The notes under the pieces were generated by a model. It saw nothing but the letters and a program-made list of their open reading frames with translations. It was not told where the DNA came from and did no database searches. Positions 26,567-35,677 of a stretch of DNA of 64,000 bases are shown here, in pieces. The position numbers and the translations under genes were made by a program. Location of the stretch: positions 42,377 to 106,376 of the forward strand of contig SLUK01000012.1 of assembly GCA_004340125.1 (NCBI GenBank), given 5' to 3'. Within the stretch, counting starts at the first letter, position 1; each line of letters opens with the position of its first letter. Source of the DNA: Harryflintia acetispora. GTDB taxonomy: Bacteria; Bacillota; Clostridia; Oscillospirales; Ruminococcaceae.

Positions 26567-27669
26567 TGAGGCGTATCCCGGCCGCGGCGGCGCTGTGCGG
26601 CCTGTTGCTGCTCACAAGTTGCGCGCGGCTGCTGCCCGAAAACATACCGTCCGCGCCGCCCGGCGAGGCGCTCTGCCTAAAGTTTGTGCAGGAGAAGCTG
26701 ACCGGGGAGGACGGCGGGGTGCATACCAATTTCCTGCCGGGGGAGCCCGGCGGTGAGCTCGCCGCCGGGCACGAGGTGCTCCTCGAGTCGCAGGGGCTGC
26801 TTATGCGCTACTATGCGCGCACCGGGGACCGGGACCGGTTTTCGCGGGCCTTTGACTTTGTGCGGGAGGAGCTCGATTCCGGCGAGATCCTTTCCTACCG
26901 GCTGGACGGGGAGGGGAGGCGCTACCCGGTCAACGCCGCGGTGGATGACCTGAGGGTCCTGCGCGCGCTGCTCGAAGGGGAGGAGCGCTTTCGGGAGAGG
27001 TCCTTCGGGGAGCAGGCGCGGCAGTATGCCGCGCGGCTCTACAGCACCAACGTGCAGGACGGCCTGCTGCTGGACCTTTACGACGAAAGCTACAAACAGG
27101 CCGGGCGCAGCTGTACGCTCTGCTACGCCGACCTCGGGACCATGCATCTGCTCGGGAGGTCGGACCGGCGCTGGGAGAAAGCGGCCGGGCAAATGGAGCG
27201 GGTCGTGGCCGGCGGCTTCCTCGGCGAAGCGTTCCCGTTCTTTCACAGCCGTTACCTGCCGGACGAGGGCAGGTATGAGACCGATACCGTCCACATGGCC
27301 GAGGGGCTGCTCACCGTGCTGCACCTCGCCGAGGTAAACGCCTGCCCGCCCGAGACCTTGCACTGGCTGCGCGACACCCTGGCCGGCGGGCCGATCTACG
27401 GGGAATATACCCCTGCGGGCGAACCGGTGGTGGATTTCGAGTCCACCGCGGTCTATGCCCTCTGCGTGCGGATCGGCTACGAAAGCGGGGATGAGGAGCT
27501 CGCGCGTCTCGCGATGGAGCGCCTGTCCGCCCTGCAGGCGGGGGATGAAGCCAGCCCGGTCTACGGCGCCTTCGCCGACCCGCAGAGCCTCGCGGCCTAC
27601 TCCTTTGACAATCTGAACGCGCTGCTGGCTCTGCGCGCGTGGGCCGAATGGGAGGCGGGGAGCCGATGA
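26563..27669 (+). CDS. GH8-like glycosidase lipoprotein of the exopolysaccharide operon
   Basis: A 368-residue exported lipoprotein (lipobox LLLTSC, Cys about 22). The remainder looks like an (alpha/alpha)6 barrel of the GH8 / BcsZ kind: HEVLLESQGLLMRYYA carries the candidate catalytic Glu, and VNAAVDDLRVLRALL the Asp-containing helix. Such hydrolases trim or release the polymer made by the adjacent synthase, as BcsZ does for cellulose. It overlaps the upstream gene and the downstream gene by 4 bases each, indicating coupled translation. Confidence 0.75.
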   Translation: MMRRIPAAAALCGLLLLTSCARLLPENIPSAPPGEALCLKFVQEKLTGEDGGVHTNFLPGEPGGELAAGHEVLLESQGLLMRYYARTGDRDRFSRAFDFVREELDSGEILSYRLDGEGRRYPVNAAVDDLRVLRALLEGEERFRERSFGEQARQYAARLYSTNVQDGLLLDLYDESYKQAGRSCTLCYADLGTMHLLGRSDRRWEKAAGQMERVVAGGFLGEAFPFFHSRYLPDEGRYETDTVHMAEGLLTVLHLAEVNACPPETLHWLRDTLAGGPIYGEYTPAGEPVVDFESTAVYALCVRIGYESGDEELARLAMERLSALQAGDEASPVYGAFADPQSLAAYSFDNLNALLALRAWAEWEAGSR

Positions 27670-29057
27670 ATGGGTTGGTAAAGAGGCTGGGGAGCGCCTT
27701 CCTTTGCCTGTGTCTCGGCTTTGGGCTGCTCGTGCTGCCGGGTTCGGCCGGGGAGGCGCAGGACGGTCAGCGGCCGGTCTCCCTGCTCGTCTGCGACGAG
27801 CAGGACGGGCGGTACCGCCTCGAAGCGCTGCTGCGCGCCTGCGGTCTTCCCGTGGTCTCGGTGAGCCGGGACGAATACTCCCCCGGGCTGCTGCCGGGAT
27901 ATGAGGGGGTGATCACCACCGACAACCGCCCCTACCGCGACGCGCTGGAAGCCGGGGTCCCGGTCTTCTGCGTGGGCCAAAGGAGCGGGCCGGTACAGGG
28001 CGCATCCCTGGCGACGCTTGAGCGCGGCGCGCTCACCCTGCGCCTGGATGGGCATTCCCAACAGCTTTTTGCGCGGGACCCCGTGGAGCTGCTCGCGCAG
28101 GCGCCGGGAGAGGCGGTGGGATCGCTCACCCTCACCTCGGGCGAGCAGTTCCCCTTTGCGGCGGTGATGGGCGAGGTGGGTTACGCGCCCTTTTACCGGG
28201 GGGATGATTTGAGCGCGCTCGCGCTTGCGGCGGCGGTGCGCCGCTGGATGGGCGGGCAGGACGAGGGGCAAATGTACGTGCTGATCGACGAAATCTATCC
28301 CTTCACCGACCTTGCGATGCTCTGCCTGAGCGCCGAGCGGCTGCATGAAAACGGCATCCCCTTCATTCTGCGGATCATGCCGGTCTACGACAACCTCGAC
28401 TATCCGGCCTTTTTGCGGTATGCGCAGGTGCTGCGCTATGCCCAGTCGCTGGGCGGCACGGTGGTGCTGCACGACCCGATCGTGCTCTATACTGACAATG
28501 ACGAGCCGATCGACACCCGCAAGGAGCGGGTGCGCGCCGCGCTGGAGGGGCGTTTCTCCCTCCAGCGCCAGCCCGTCATCCGCCAGACCGGCGGGGAGCC
28601 GATCGAGACTAAGCTCGCGCGCACCAAAAAGGCGCTCGAAGACCTGGGGATCCTGCGCATGGACATGGCGCTTCCGCCGTTGGAGCTGACCTGTGGGCAG
28701 CTGGGCGCGATCGAGAGCGATACCCGGAATTTCGGCACCTTTGCGGTGGATACCATGGTGACCTTCGCCCCCTTTGAAAGCGAGGAGGAGCTCGACGAGG
28801 CGATCGGGATACTGAACGGCCGCTGGCTCTCCCTTTCGCGCTACGGGGGAGAGCGCTTCGAGGAGGAGCTGCGCTACGATGAAATTCCGGTCGACGAGCA
28901 GTTCGAGTACCGTAAAAAGGAGGAGCTCAGCTTTACCGCCTTCTTTGCGGGGGCCAACAAGCTGCTGATCCTGATCGTGCTGATCAGCGCCGGGGTCTTC
29001 GTGCTGATGCTCACCTTCGGGCGCAGGATTTACCGAAATAAGTTTTATAAAGAATAG
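27666..29057 (+). CDS. Membrane-anchored DUF2334 / polysaccharide deacetylase-like protein
   Basis: A 463-residue protein with an N-terminal signal (LGSAFLCLCLGFGLLVLPG) and a C-terminal membrane helix (KLLILIVLISAGVFVLML), leaving a large outside domain. From about residue 200 the DUF2334 fold is recognisable: YVLIDEIYPFTDLAMLC and GGTVVLHDPIVLYTD. DUF2334 proteins are deacetylase-related and occur in exopolysaccharide operons. It may modify the nascent polymer or help export it. ATG at 27666 overlaps the previous stop (ATGA). Confidence 0.8.
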   Translation: MNGLVKRLGSAFLCLCLGFGLLVLPGSAGEAQDGQRPVSLLVCDEQDGRYRLEALLRACGLPVVSVSRDEYSPGLLPGYEGVITTDNRPYRDALEAGVPVFCVGQRSGPVQGASLATLERGALTLRLDGHSQQLFARDPVELLAQAPGEAVGSLTLTSGEQFPFAAVMGEVGYAPFYRGDDLSALALAAAVRRWMGGQDEGQMYVLIDEIYPFTDLAMLCLSAERLHENGIPFILRIMPVYDNLDYPAFLRYAQVLRYAQSLGGTVVLHDPIVLYTDNDEPIDTRKERVRAALEGRFSLQRQPVIRQTGGEPIETKLARTKKALEDLGILRMDMALPPLELTCGQLGAIESDTRNFGTFAVDTMVTFAPFESEEELDEAIGILNGRWLSLSRYGGERFEEELRYDEIPVDEQFEYRKKEELSFTAFFAGANKLLILIVLISAGVFVLMLTFGRRIYRNKFYKE

Positions 29058-29100
29058 TTTTATAACTTCCCATATTCAATATAAATTGGAGGAAACCTTT

Positions 29101-30351
29101 TTGACGCCTTTAGACCTGCTGCTGCTCGCCGCGCTGATCTGTATCTGGCTGCTGCTGCTCATCAACGTGGTCCTGATCGTGGGCGGCTACCGCTATTATG
29201 TACAGAGCGAGCGCTATACGCCAAAGCCTCCGGAGGAATACCCGATGGTCTCGGTCATGGTGCCCGCGCACAACGAGGGGGTCGTGATCGTGCGCACCGT
29301 GCTGTCGCTGCTGGATTTCGATTACCCGCCCGAGCGCTACGAGATTATCGTCATCAACGATAACTCCTCGGACAACAGCGCCGAGCTGCTGGAAGACATC
29401 CAGCGCACCCACCCGGAACGGAACCTCACGGTGATCAACACCGGCCAACAAAACGGCGGCAAGGGCAAAAGCAACGCTTTAAACATTGGCTTTGCCCAAT
29501 GCTCGGGGGAATACGTCGTCATCTACGACGCGGACAATACCCCCGAGCCGGCGGCGCTGCGGCTGCTGGTCAGCGAGATCTGCGCGGACGACTCCCTGGG
29601 CGCGGTGATCGGGAAATTCCGCACCCGCAACAAGGAGCAGAACCTGCTGACGCGCTTTATCAACATCGAGACCCTCGCCTTCCAGTGGATGGCCCAGGCG
29701 GGGCGCTGGAAGCTGATGGGGCTTTGCACCATCCCGGGGACCAATTTCATCATCCGGCGCAAAATTTTGGAGGAGATGGGCGGCTGGGACATCCACGCCA
29801 TCGCCGAGGACACCGAGATCAGCTTTCGCATCTACCGCATGGGCTACAAGATCAAGTTCCTGCCCCAGGCGGTGACCTGGGAGCAGGAGCCGCAGACGCT
29901 GAAGGTGTGGTTCCGGCAGCGCACCCGCTGGGTCAAGGGGAATATCTACGTGCTGATCAAGAACCTGCCGCTGCTCTTCGACCCGAAGGCGAAAAAGGTG
30001 CGCTTCGACATCCTGTATTTCCTCTCCATCTACTTTTTGCTGCTGACCTCGCTGGTCGTCTCGGACGGGGTGCTGCTGCTGAATATGCTCGGGATGGTGC
30101 ACACCACCCTGGCGGGTTTCAGCAACATGCTCTGGCTGCTGGCGATCGTGCTCTTCATCCTGGGCACCTATGTCACGATCACCACCGAGAAGGGCGAGAT
30201 GAGCTTTTCCAACCTGCTGGTCATCGCCGTGATGTATTTCACCTATTCCAAGCTCTGGATGGCGGTCGCCGTCTACGGGCTGCTGCAGTACGTCAAGGAT
30301 AAGATTCTCAGGCGGGAGACAAAATGGTATAAGACAGAACGGTTCGCGTGA
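29101..30351 (+). CDS. Processive family 2 glycosyltransferase (BcsA/PgaC-like synthase)
   Basis: A 416-residue membrane synthase. One N-terminal membrane helix precedes the GT-A domain with VSVMVPAHNE, NDNSSD, YDADN (DxD), AEDTE (base) and RQRTRW (QxxRW, about residue 275), the full motif set of processive beta-glycan synthases. C-terminal helices follow. No PilZ domain is present, so c-di-GMP control must come from another subunit. GGAGG (29088-29092) lies inside the longer frame, making TTG 29101 the start. The product is likely a beta-linked hexose or hexosamine polymer. Confidence 0.9.
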   Translation: MTPLDLLLLAALICIWLLLLINVVLIVGGYRYYVQSERYTPKPPEEYPMVSVMVPAHNEGVVIVRTVLSLLDFDYPPERYEIIVINDNSSDNSAELLEDIQRTHPERNLTVINTGQQNGGKGKSNALNIGFAQCSGEYVVIYDADNTPEPAALRLLVSEICADDSLGAVIGKFRTRNKEQNLLTRFINIETLAFQWMAQAGRWKLMGLCTIPGTNFIIRRKILEEMGGWDIHAIAEDTEISFRIYRMGYKIKFLPQAVTWEQEPQTLKVWFRQRTRWVKGNIYVLIKNLPLLFDPKAKKVRFDILYFLSIYFLLLTSLVVSDGVLLLNMLGMVHTTLAGFSNMLWLLAIVLFILGTYVTITTEKGEMSFSNLLVIAVMYFTYSKLWMAVAVYGLLQYVKDKILRRETKWYKTERFA

Positions 30352-30365
30352 AGGAAGGAAAGACG

Positions 30366-32642
30366 ATGGTAAAAAAGAGACGACTGATTGCGCTGCTCGG
30401 CGCGCTGCTGTGCGCGGGATCCCTCCTCGCCCCGGCGGCCCATGCCGCCGAGGCGGAGGACGGCGCGCCCGGCGGCGGGACATCCCTGGCCGCACAAGGG
30501 GCCGGCGGCCAAAACGCGGTCGACGAGGAGGCCGCCGCCCGGCTGGCGGCAGCCCAACGGGACGGGGCGGGAGCAGCGCAGAGCGCCGCGGGGCAGCTGA
30601 GCCCCGCCGGACCCGCAGCGGACGGGAAGGCGGGGCTCTCCGGTACCACCGGGCTCTACCTGCACGAGGAGAGCTTCTCGAGCGAACACCATCTCGTGGG
30701 GCTGTTCGCCCAATGCAACGAGTACTTCTACGCCGGGGACTGGGACTTTAGGGGCGCGCGCTTCACCCTGCGCTATTCGGCCACCGAGCTGGTGGAGCAA
30801 AGCGTGTCGAGCATTACCGTCTCCCTCAACGGCCGGCCCGTCTCCTCGGCGCGGATCGAAAGGAGCCTGGGGGGCGAGGCGCAGCAGCTGCAAATCGACC
30901 TGCCGCTGGACAACATCAGAGCGGGGCAGAATGTGATCACCATCGACACCTATGTGCGCACCCAGGACTCCATGCCCTGCGTGGACGACGTGTCCAAGGC
31001 CAACTGGCTCAACGTCTACAAGGACTCCTTCGTGTCGATTTCCTACCTGCCCAAAATCCCCTGCAACACGGTCGCCGACCTGTATGAGCAGTTCACCAGC
31101 ATCGACGCGCTGGAAAACCGCCAGAGCGCCGTTCTGCTGGGGCAGGGCGCGGATGAGCTGGAATGGACGCTCGCCGCGCTGGCGCTCACGGGGATTTCGG
31201 CCAACGCCGCGCTGTCCTATCAGAACATCGATCTGCGCACGATCGGGGAGAGCGGGTTCTTTGCCGATAAATATGAAATCCTTGTCTCCCGCTTTGAAAA
31301 CCTGCCGGGATCGCTTGCCGCCCGCCTCTCGCAGGAGCAGCGGTCGGCGGCGCAGCAGGGAGCGCTGCTGGCGCTCCTCAAGGGGGAAAACGGCTCCAGC
31401 CTGCTGCTCCTGACCGGCTCGGACGACGAGGCGCTGCTGCGCGCCGGGAAGCTTTTGGGCAACCGGGGCCTCATGCTCCAGACGCGCGCCGGCTGGCGCA
31501 AGGTGAGCGCCACCGACGACGTGCAAGAGGCCCCCGCGGCGGCGGCCGAATACCGGGAGCTGGACGCGGCGGGGCGCTACCTCAAGGGGCCGTTCCGGCA
31601 GAGCACCTCCTACTCGGTCGCCTTCCCGGCCAACCGGACCCTGGCCGGGTCGAGCGAGCTGCTGCTCAAAATGCGCTACGCCGAGAACCTCGACTTCGAC
31701 CGCTCGCTGGTGAGCGTTTACATCAACGGGACCCCCATCGGCAGCAAAAAGCTGCAGAAGGATCAGGCGCAGGGGGACGAGGCGGTGTTCACGCTGCCGG
31801 CGGACCTCGAGATCAGCGGGGATTTCACGCTGGAGGTCTCCTTCGATCTGGAAATCAAGGATTTGTGGTGCACCCTGCGCCAGAGCGAGACCCCTTGGGC
31901 GTGGGTGAGCGGGGAGAGCATGTTGAAGCTCGCTTCGGTGGAAAACGACCGGATCCTCTTCGAGAGCTATCCCAGCCCCTTCATCAAGGACGGGAGCATG
32001 AACCGGGTGGTGGCGGTCATCCCCGACGAGCCCGGAGAGGCGGATGTCAGCGCGGCGCGGGATATCCTGCTCACCCTGGGGCGGTACCAAAAGGACAACC
32101 GCGGGGAGCTGAGCGTGCAGAAGATGAGCCGCATCGGGGACCTCTCGGACTCCAACGTGATCGCCATCGGCAGCTTGCAGAAAAACCGGATCGTGCAGCA
32201 GCTGGGCAGCAAGCTCTTCTTCCAGTTCAGCCCCGAGGGCACCACCCTGCGCTCCAACGAGAAGCTGGTGATCGAGCCCAATTACGGCGCTACGCTCGGC
32301 ACGGTGCAGCTGCTCGACTCCCCCTATAGCCAGGAGAAGCGGGCGCTGATGGTCGTCACCGGCGTCAGCGACGAGGCGATGCTGCGGGGAGTGGAGTATA
32401 TCGGCAGCGTCGAAGGGCTGTGGAGCATTTACGGAGACGGGTACGTGGCCGACGGGGTCGAGGTTTTCCCCTTCCGCTTCAAGGAGGACAACGCGGCGCG
32501 CCGCCCGATCGTGGAACAGGCGCTGCAGCGCGGAGATCTGCTGAACTTTGCCCTGGTGGCGGCGCTGGTGCTCATCCTGACCGGGATATCAGCCATCTTC
32601 CTGATACGAAAACACAGGGGAGGGAAGCCGGATGAAAAATAG
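30366..32642 (+). CDS. BcsB-like exopolysaccharide synthase subunit
   Basis: A 758-residue exported protein with a signal peptide (cleavage near APAAHAA) and one C-terminal membrane helix (FALVAALVLILTGISAIFL), as in BcsB. The large extracytoplasmic part has two repeated jelly-roll-like blocks (for example RFTLRYSATELVE and SELLLKMRYAENLDF, each followed by a segment on inserted sugar-binding domains). BcsB proteins guide the nascent chain out of the synthase channel. ATG 30366 follows GGAAGG; it lies 14 bases after the glycosyltransferase. Confidence 0.82.
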   Translation: MVKKRRLIALLGALLCAGSLLAPAAHAAEAEDGAPGGGTSLAAQGAGGQNAVDEEAAARLAAAQRDGAGAAQSAAGQLSPAGPAADGKAGLSGTTGLYLHEESFSSEHHLVGLFAQCNEYFYAGDWDFRGARFTLRYSATELVEQSVSSITVSLNGRPVSSARIERSLGGEAQQLQIDLPLDNIRAGQNVITIDTYVRTQDSMPCVDDVSKANWLNVYKDSFVSISYLPKIPCNTVADLYEQFTSIDALENRQSAVLLGQGADELEWTLAALALTGISANAALSYQNIDLRTIGESGFFADKYEILVSRFENLPGSLAARLSQEQRSAAQQGALLALLKGENGSSLLLLTGSDDEALLRAGKLLGNRGLMLQTRAGWRKVSATDDVQEAPAAAAEYRELDAAGRYLKGPFRQSTSYSVAFPANRTLAGSSELLLKMRYAENLDFDRSLVSVYINGTPIGSKKLQKDQAQGDEAVFTLPADLEISGDFTLEVSFDLEIKDLWCTLRQSETPWAWVSGESMLKLASVENDRILFESYPSPFIKDGSMNRVVAVIPDEPGEADVSAARDILLTLGRYQKDNRGELSVQKMSRIGDLSDSNVIAIGSLQKNRIVQQLGSKLFFQFSPEGTTLRSNEKLVIEPNYGATLGTVQLLDSPYSQEKRALMVVTGVSDEAMLRGVEYIGSVEGLWSIYGDGYVADGVEVFPFRFKEDNAARRPIVEQALQRGDLLNFALVAALVLILTGISAIFLIRKHRGGKPDEK

Positions 32643-33483
32643 AAGCTCGCTGGTGGCGGACCTTTCCTTTTTGTTCATGCTGCTTTTGATGTTCGTTTGC
32701 ATCCTCTTCCTGGCCGGGGACCAGGACAACATCTGGACCAACTGCGCGGTGCTCGCCGTGGCCACCGGCGTGGTGATCGTCACCTATTTCACATCGCTGG
32801 TGACGGGGCTTATCTGCAACCTGGTGCTGATCTTCGGCTATGTGACCTTTATCATCGTGACCGCCCTCTATGGCGGAGGCGGGGTGCCGGGGTATGTCTA
32901 CTTCTGGATTCTCTGGACCCCGGCGATGACGGTGGCCGTCCACCTGTTCACCCACTATACCGCGCGCCTGGACCAGGAGAACGAAAAGCTGCGCCGGCAG
33001 CTGACCAAGCTCTCGGGGGTGGATACGCTCACCGAGCTCAAGAACATGCGGGGCTTCGAGCGGGACGCCACCGTCTATATGAAAATTTCCCGGCGCTATA
33101 ACATGGAGCTCATGCTGATTGTGTGGGAGTTTCGTTACCAGCGCGAGCTGCGCCAAATCATCGGGGCGCAGAACCTCGAGCGGGTGGTGCAGCAGGTGTC
33201 GGGGGCCATCTCCTCCTCGCTGCGCGCCGAGGACGCGGTCTATCTCCTCAGCGACGACCCCTATGCCTGGGGGACCCTGCTCTTCACCAACGCCGAGTCG
33301 GTGCATGTCGTGATCGAGCGCGTGGAGAGCCGCATCCGCCAGATCGAGCTGCGGGACATGAGCGGAAAGCACGACATCTACCTCGACATGCGGGTGGGCA
33401 GCGCGAGCTTGGACGAGAAGACCGATTCCCCGCTGCTCTTTCTGGAGCAGGCGCGCAGGCAGAGCGAATACGACGTATCCTGA
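32632..33483 (+). CDS. Membrane protein with degenerate GGDEF domain and intact c-di-GMP I-site
   Basis: A 283-residue protein: about four N-terminal membrane helices (8-108), a charged linker helix (113-129), then a GGDEF fold (130-283) that begins with the family-like VDTLTELKNMRGF. The catalytic signature is lost: the GGDEF position reads SDDPY (207-211). The inhibitory site RxxD is kept as Arg198-Ala-Glu-Asp201, exactly five residues before, as in active cyclases. It is therefore most likely a c-di-GMP receptor, like PelD or Listeria PssE, controlling the adjacent synthase. Its start overlaps the BcsB-like gene by 11 bases. Confidence 0.8.
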   Translation: MKNRSSLVADLSFLFMLLLMFVCILFLAGDQDNIWTNCAVLAVATGVVIVTYFTSLVTGLICNLVLIFGYVTFIIVTALYGGGGVPGYVYFWILWTPAMTVAVHLFTHYTARLDQENEKLRRQLTKLSGVDTLTELKNMRGFERDATVYMKISRRYNMELMLIVWEFRYQRELRQIIGAQNLERVVQQVSGAISSSLRAEDAVYLLSDDPYAWGTLLFTNAESVHVVIERVESRIRQIELRDMSGKHDIYLDMRVGSASLDEKTDSPLLFLEQARRQSEYDVS

Positions 33484-33504
33484 CGATGGAAAGGACGGAC
33501 TGCG

Positions 33505-33711
33505 ATGAAGCGAATCTGGCCCCTGTTGATAGCGGTGCTGCTGGCCGGCTGCGGCGGGCAGCAGGGAGCGCCCGCCTCCCCGGAGCCCCTCTCCTCCGAA
33601 GGCGGCGGCAGCGTGCCCGAGGCGTACCTCGCCGTCGAGCGGCCCGAACGGCGGGGCGAGGGCACGCCCGCCTATTGGCCGCCCAACTACCAAGGGGAGG
33701 AACCCAAGTAG
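33505..33711 (+). CDS. Small lipoprotein at the end of the exopolysaccharide operon
   Basis: A 68-residue protein with a short signal peptide and lipobox VLLAGC (Cys16), then a Gly/Ser/Pro/Glu-rich tail with no recognised domain. GGAAAGGACGG lies before the ATG. It follows the GGDEF-like gene by 21 bases, so it is probably cotranscribed. A small lipoprotein could be an accessory of the synthase; no function can be assigned. Confidence 0.6.
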   Translation: MKRIWPLLIAVLLAGCGGQQGAPASPEPLSSEGGGSVPEAYLAVERPERRGEGTPAYWPPNYQGEEPK

Positions 33712-33721
33712 GCGTTCCCGC

Positions 33722-33750
33722 TTTACGTTTTGGAGGAGAACTGCTATAAT
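33722..33750 (+). promoter_or_regulatory. Promoter of the PaaK-like gene
   Basis: TTTACG at 33722-33727, a 17-nt spacer and TATAAT at 33745-33750. Confidence 0.6.
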
Positions 33751-33802
33751 AGCCACAGATAAAAATTCCCCGGCAGACACAGAATAGAAAGGATTGTTTG
33801 AC

Positions 33803-35104
33803 ATGCCCAACTATTACCAGCCCGAGATAGAGTGTGCTTCACACGAGCAGATCAGGGCCTGGCAGGATGAGAGATTGGTTAAAACGGTGCGGCACGTCTA
33901 CCAGAACGTGCCCTACTACCGCAACCTGATGGACAAGCGGGGAGTTACCCCCGACGATATCCATTCGGTGGACGATCTTTGTAAGCTCCCCTTCCTCACC
34001 AAGGACGACCTGCGGGACGCCTACCCCTACGGGCTGCTGGCCACCCCGCTGCAGGACTGCGTGCGGATCCAGTCCACAAGCGGCACCACCGGCCGGCGGG
34101 TGGTCGCCTTCTACACCCAGCACGACATCGACCTGTGGGACGACTGCTGCGCGCGCGCCATCATGGCCGCGGGCGGGACCAAGGACGACGTGGTGCACGT
34201 CTGCTACGGCTACGGCCTCTTCACCGGCGGCCCCGGCCTCAACGGCGGCTCGCATAAGGTGGGCTCGCTCACCCTGCCGATGTCCTCGGGCAACACCGAG
34301 CGGCAGATCCAGTTCATGTGCGACCTGGGGAGCACCATCCTGTGCTGTACCCCCTCCTACGCGGCCTACCTGGGGGAGAGCATCCATGAGCGCGGGCTGC
34401 AGGATAAGATCAAGCTCAAGGCGGGGATCTTCGGCGCCGAGGCGTGGAGCGAGGAGATGCGCCAGGACATCCAGCAAAAATTGGGGATCAAGGCCTACGA
34501 CATCTACGGCCTGACCGAGATTTCCGGACCCGGCGTCTCGTTCGAGTGCAGCGAGCAGCGGGGCATGCATGTCAACGAGGACCATTTCATCGCCGAGATC
34601 ATCGATCCGAACACCGGCGAGGTGCTCCCGGACGGGGAGAAGGGCGAGCTGGTGTTCACGAGTATAACCAAGGAGGCCTTCCCGCTGATCCGCTACCGCA
34701 CGCGGGACATCTGCGTGCTCTCGCGCGAGAAGTGCTCCTGCGGGCGCACCCATGTGCGCATGTCGAAGCCCATGGGCCGCAGCGACGACATGCTGATCGT
34801 CAAGGGCGTCAACGTCTTCCCGTCCCAGATTGAGACGGTGCTGCTGAACAAGGGGTACCCCGCCAACTATCAGATCGTGGTCAGCCGCGAGCATAACTCC
34901 GACAAGCTCGAGGTGCTCGTCGAGATGACTCCCGAGATGTTCTCGGATGAGCTCTCGAAGGTCTCCGCGCGCGAGGACGAGCTGGTGGGCGCGCTCAAGG
35001 CGATGCTTGGCATCTATGCGCAGGTCAAGCTGGTGGCGCCCAAGAGCATTGCGCGCAGCGAGGGCAAGGCCGTAAGGATCATCGACAAGCGCAAGCTGTA
35101 CTAA
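33803..35104 (+). CDS. paaK: Phenylacetate-CoA ligase family protein
   Basis: A 433-residue AMP-forming acyl-CoA ligase. The adenylate-binding loop IQSTSGTTGRRVVAFYT (about 92-108), AYDIYGLTEISGPG, and the C-terminal DDMLIVKGVNVFPSQIE are diagnostic of the PaaK family. In anaerobic Clostridia such ligases activate aryl acetates made from aromatic amino acids and are often paired with an ACT-domain protein, as here (17 bases downstream). ATG 33803 follows AAAGGA; a TTG at 33794 is less likely. Substrate may be phenylacetate or an indole/hydroxyphenyl analogue. Confidence 0.88.
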   Translation: MPNYYQPEIECASHEQIRAWQDERLVKTVRHVYQNVPYYRNLMDKRGVTPDDIHSVDDLCKLPFLTKDDLRDAYPYGLLATPLQDCVRIQSTSGTTGRRVVAFYTQHDIDLWDDCCARAIMAAGGTKDDVVHVCYGYGLFTGGPGLNGGSHKVGSLTLPMSSGNTERQIQFMCDLGSTILCCTPSYAAYLGESIHERGLQDKIKLKAGIFGAEAWSEEMRQDIQQKLGIKAYDIYGLTEISGPGVSFECSEQRGMHVNEDHFIAEIIDPNTGEVLPDGEKGELVFTSITKEAFPLIRYRTRDICVLSREKCSCGRTHVRMSKPMGRSDDMLIVKGVNVFPSQIETVLLNKGYPANYQIVVSREHNSDKLEVLVEMTPEMFSDELSKVSAREDELVGALKAMLGIYAQVKLVAPKSIARSEGKAVRIIDKRKLY

Positions 35105-35121
35105 GAAAGGAGCGACGACTT

Positions 35122-35562
35122 ATGACGGCAAAACAGATTTCCGTGTTTTTGGAGAACAAGCCCGGTCAGCTCACCGAGTTTGCCCGGCTGCTGGACCACA
35201 ATGGGATCAACATGCACGCCCTGTCGGTGGCGGATGCGAAGGATTTCGGGATTTTGCGCATCATTGTGGACGACTCCTATAAGACCGCCTGCGTGCTCAA
35301 GGATGCGGGTTACGTCTTTTCGATCACCAAGGTGTTGGCCATCGAGATTCCCGACAAGCCCGGGAGCCTGGTGCGGGTGCTGGACATTCTGAGTGAGAAC
35401 GGGGTCAACCTGGAGTACACCTACGCCTTCACCAGCAAGAAGGAGGACAGCGCCTACATGATCTTCAAGGTCGCGGACAACGAGAAGGCAATCGAGGTCC
35501 TGGACAAGGAAGGGATCAAGCCGGTCTGCCAGAGCGAGATGTCCGAGCTGTTCACCAGATAA
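35122..35562 (+). CDS. Tandem ACT-domain protein
   Basis: A 146-residue protein of two ACT domains (about 3-70 and 72-140). Each begins with the typical strand and glycine turn: ISVFLENKPGQLTEFARLL and LAIEIPDKPGSLVRVLDIL. ACT domains bind amino acids as allosteric sensors. Its position directly behind paaK suggests an aromatic or branched amino acid as effector for this ligase or its pathway. Confidence 0.88.
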   Translation: MTAKQISVFLENKPGQLTEFARLLDHNGINMHALSVADAKDFGILRIIVDDSYKTACVLKDAGYVFSITKVLAIEIPDKPGSLVRVLDILSENGVNLEYTYAFTSKKEDSAYMIFKVADNEKAIEVLDKEGIKPVCQSEMSELFTR

Positions 35563-35573
35563 AAGGCCATGTC

Positions 35574-35614
35574 AAAGAACGCCGGGAAAAGGGAGCTTTT
35601 CCCGGCGTTCTTTT
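35574..35614 (+). terminator. Intrinsic terminator after the ACT gene
   Basis: An 18-bp perfect stem (35574-35591 with 35596-35613), loop GGAG, A and T tracts at the ends. Confidence 0.9.
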
Positions 35615-35677
35615 GCGCCCGAAAGCGCCTCGTTTTTGCGCAATTTCTGTGTTATACTAAAGGGCGGAGGGGAGCGT

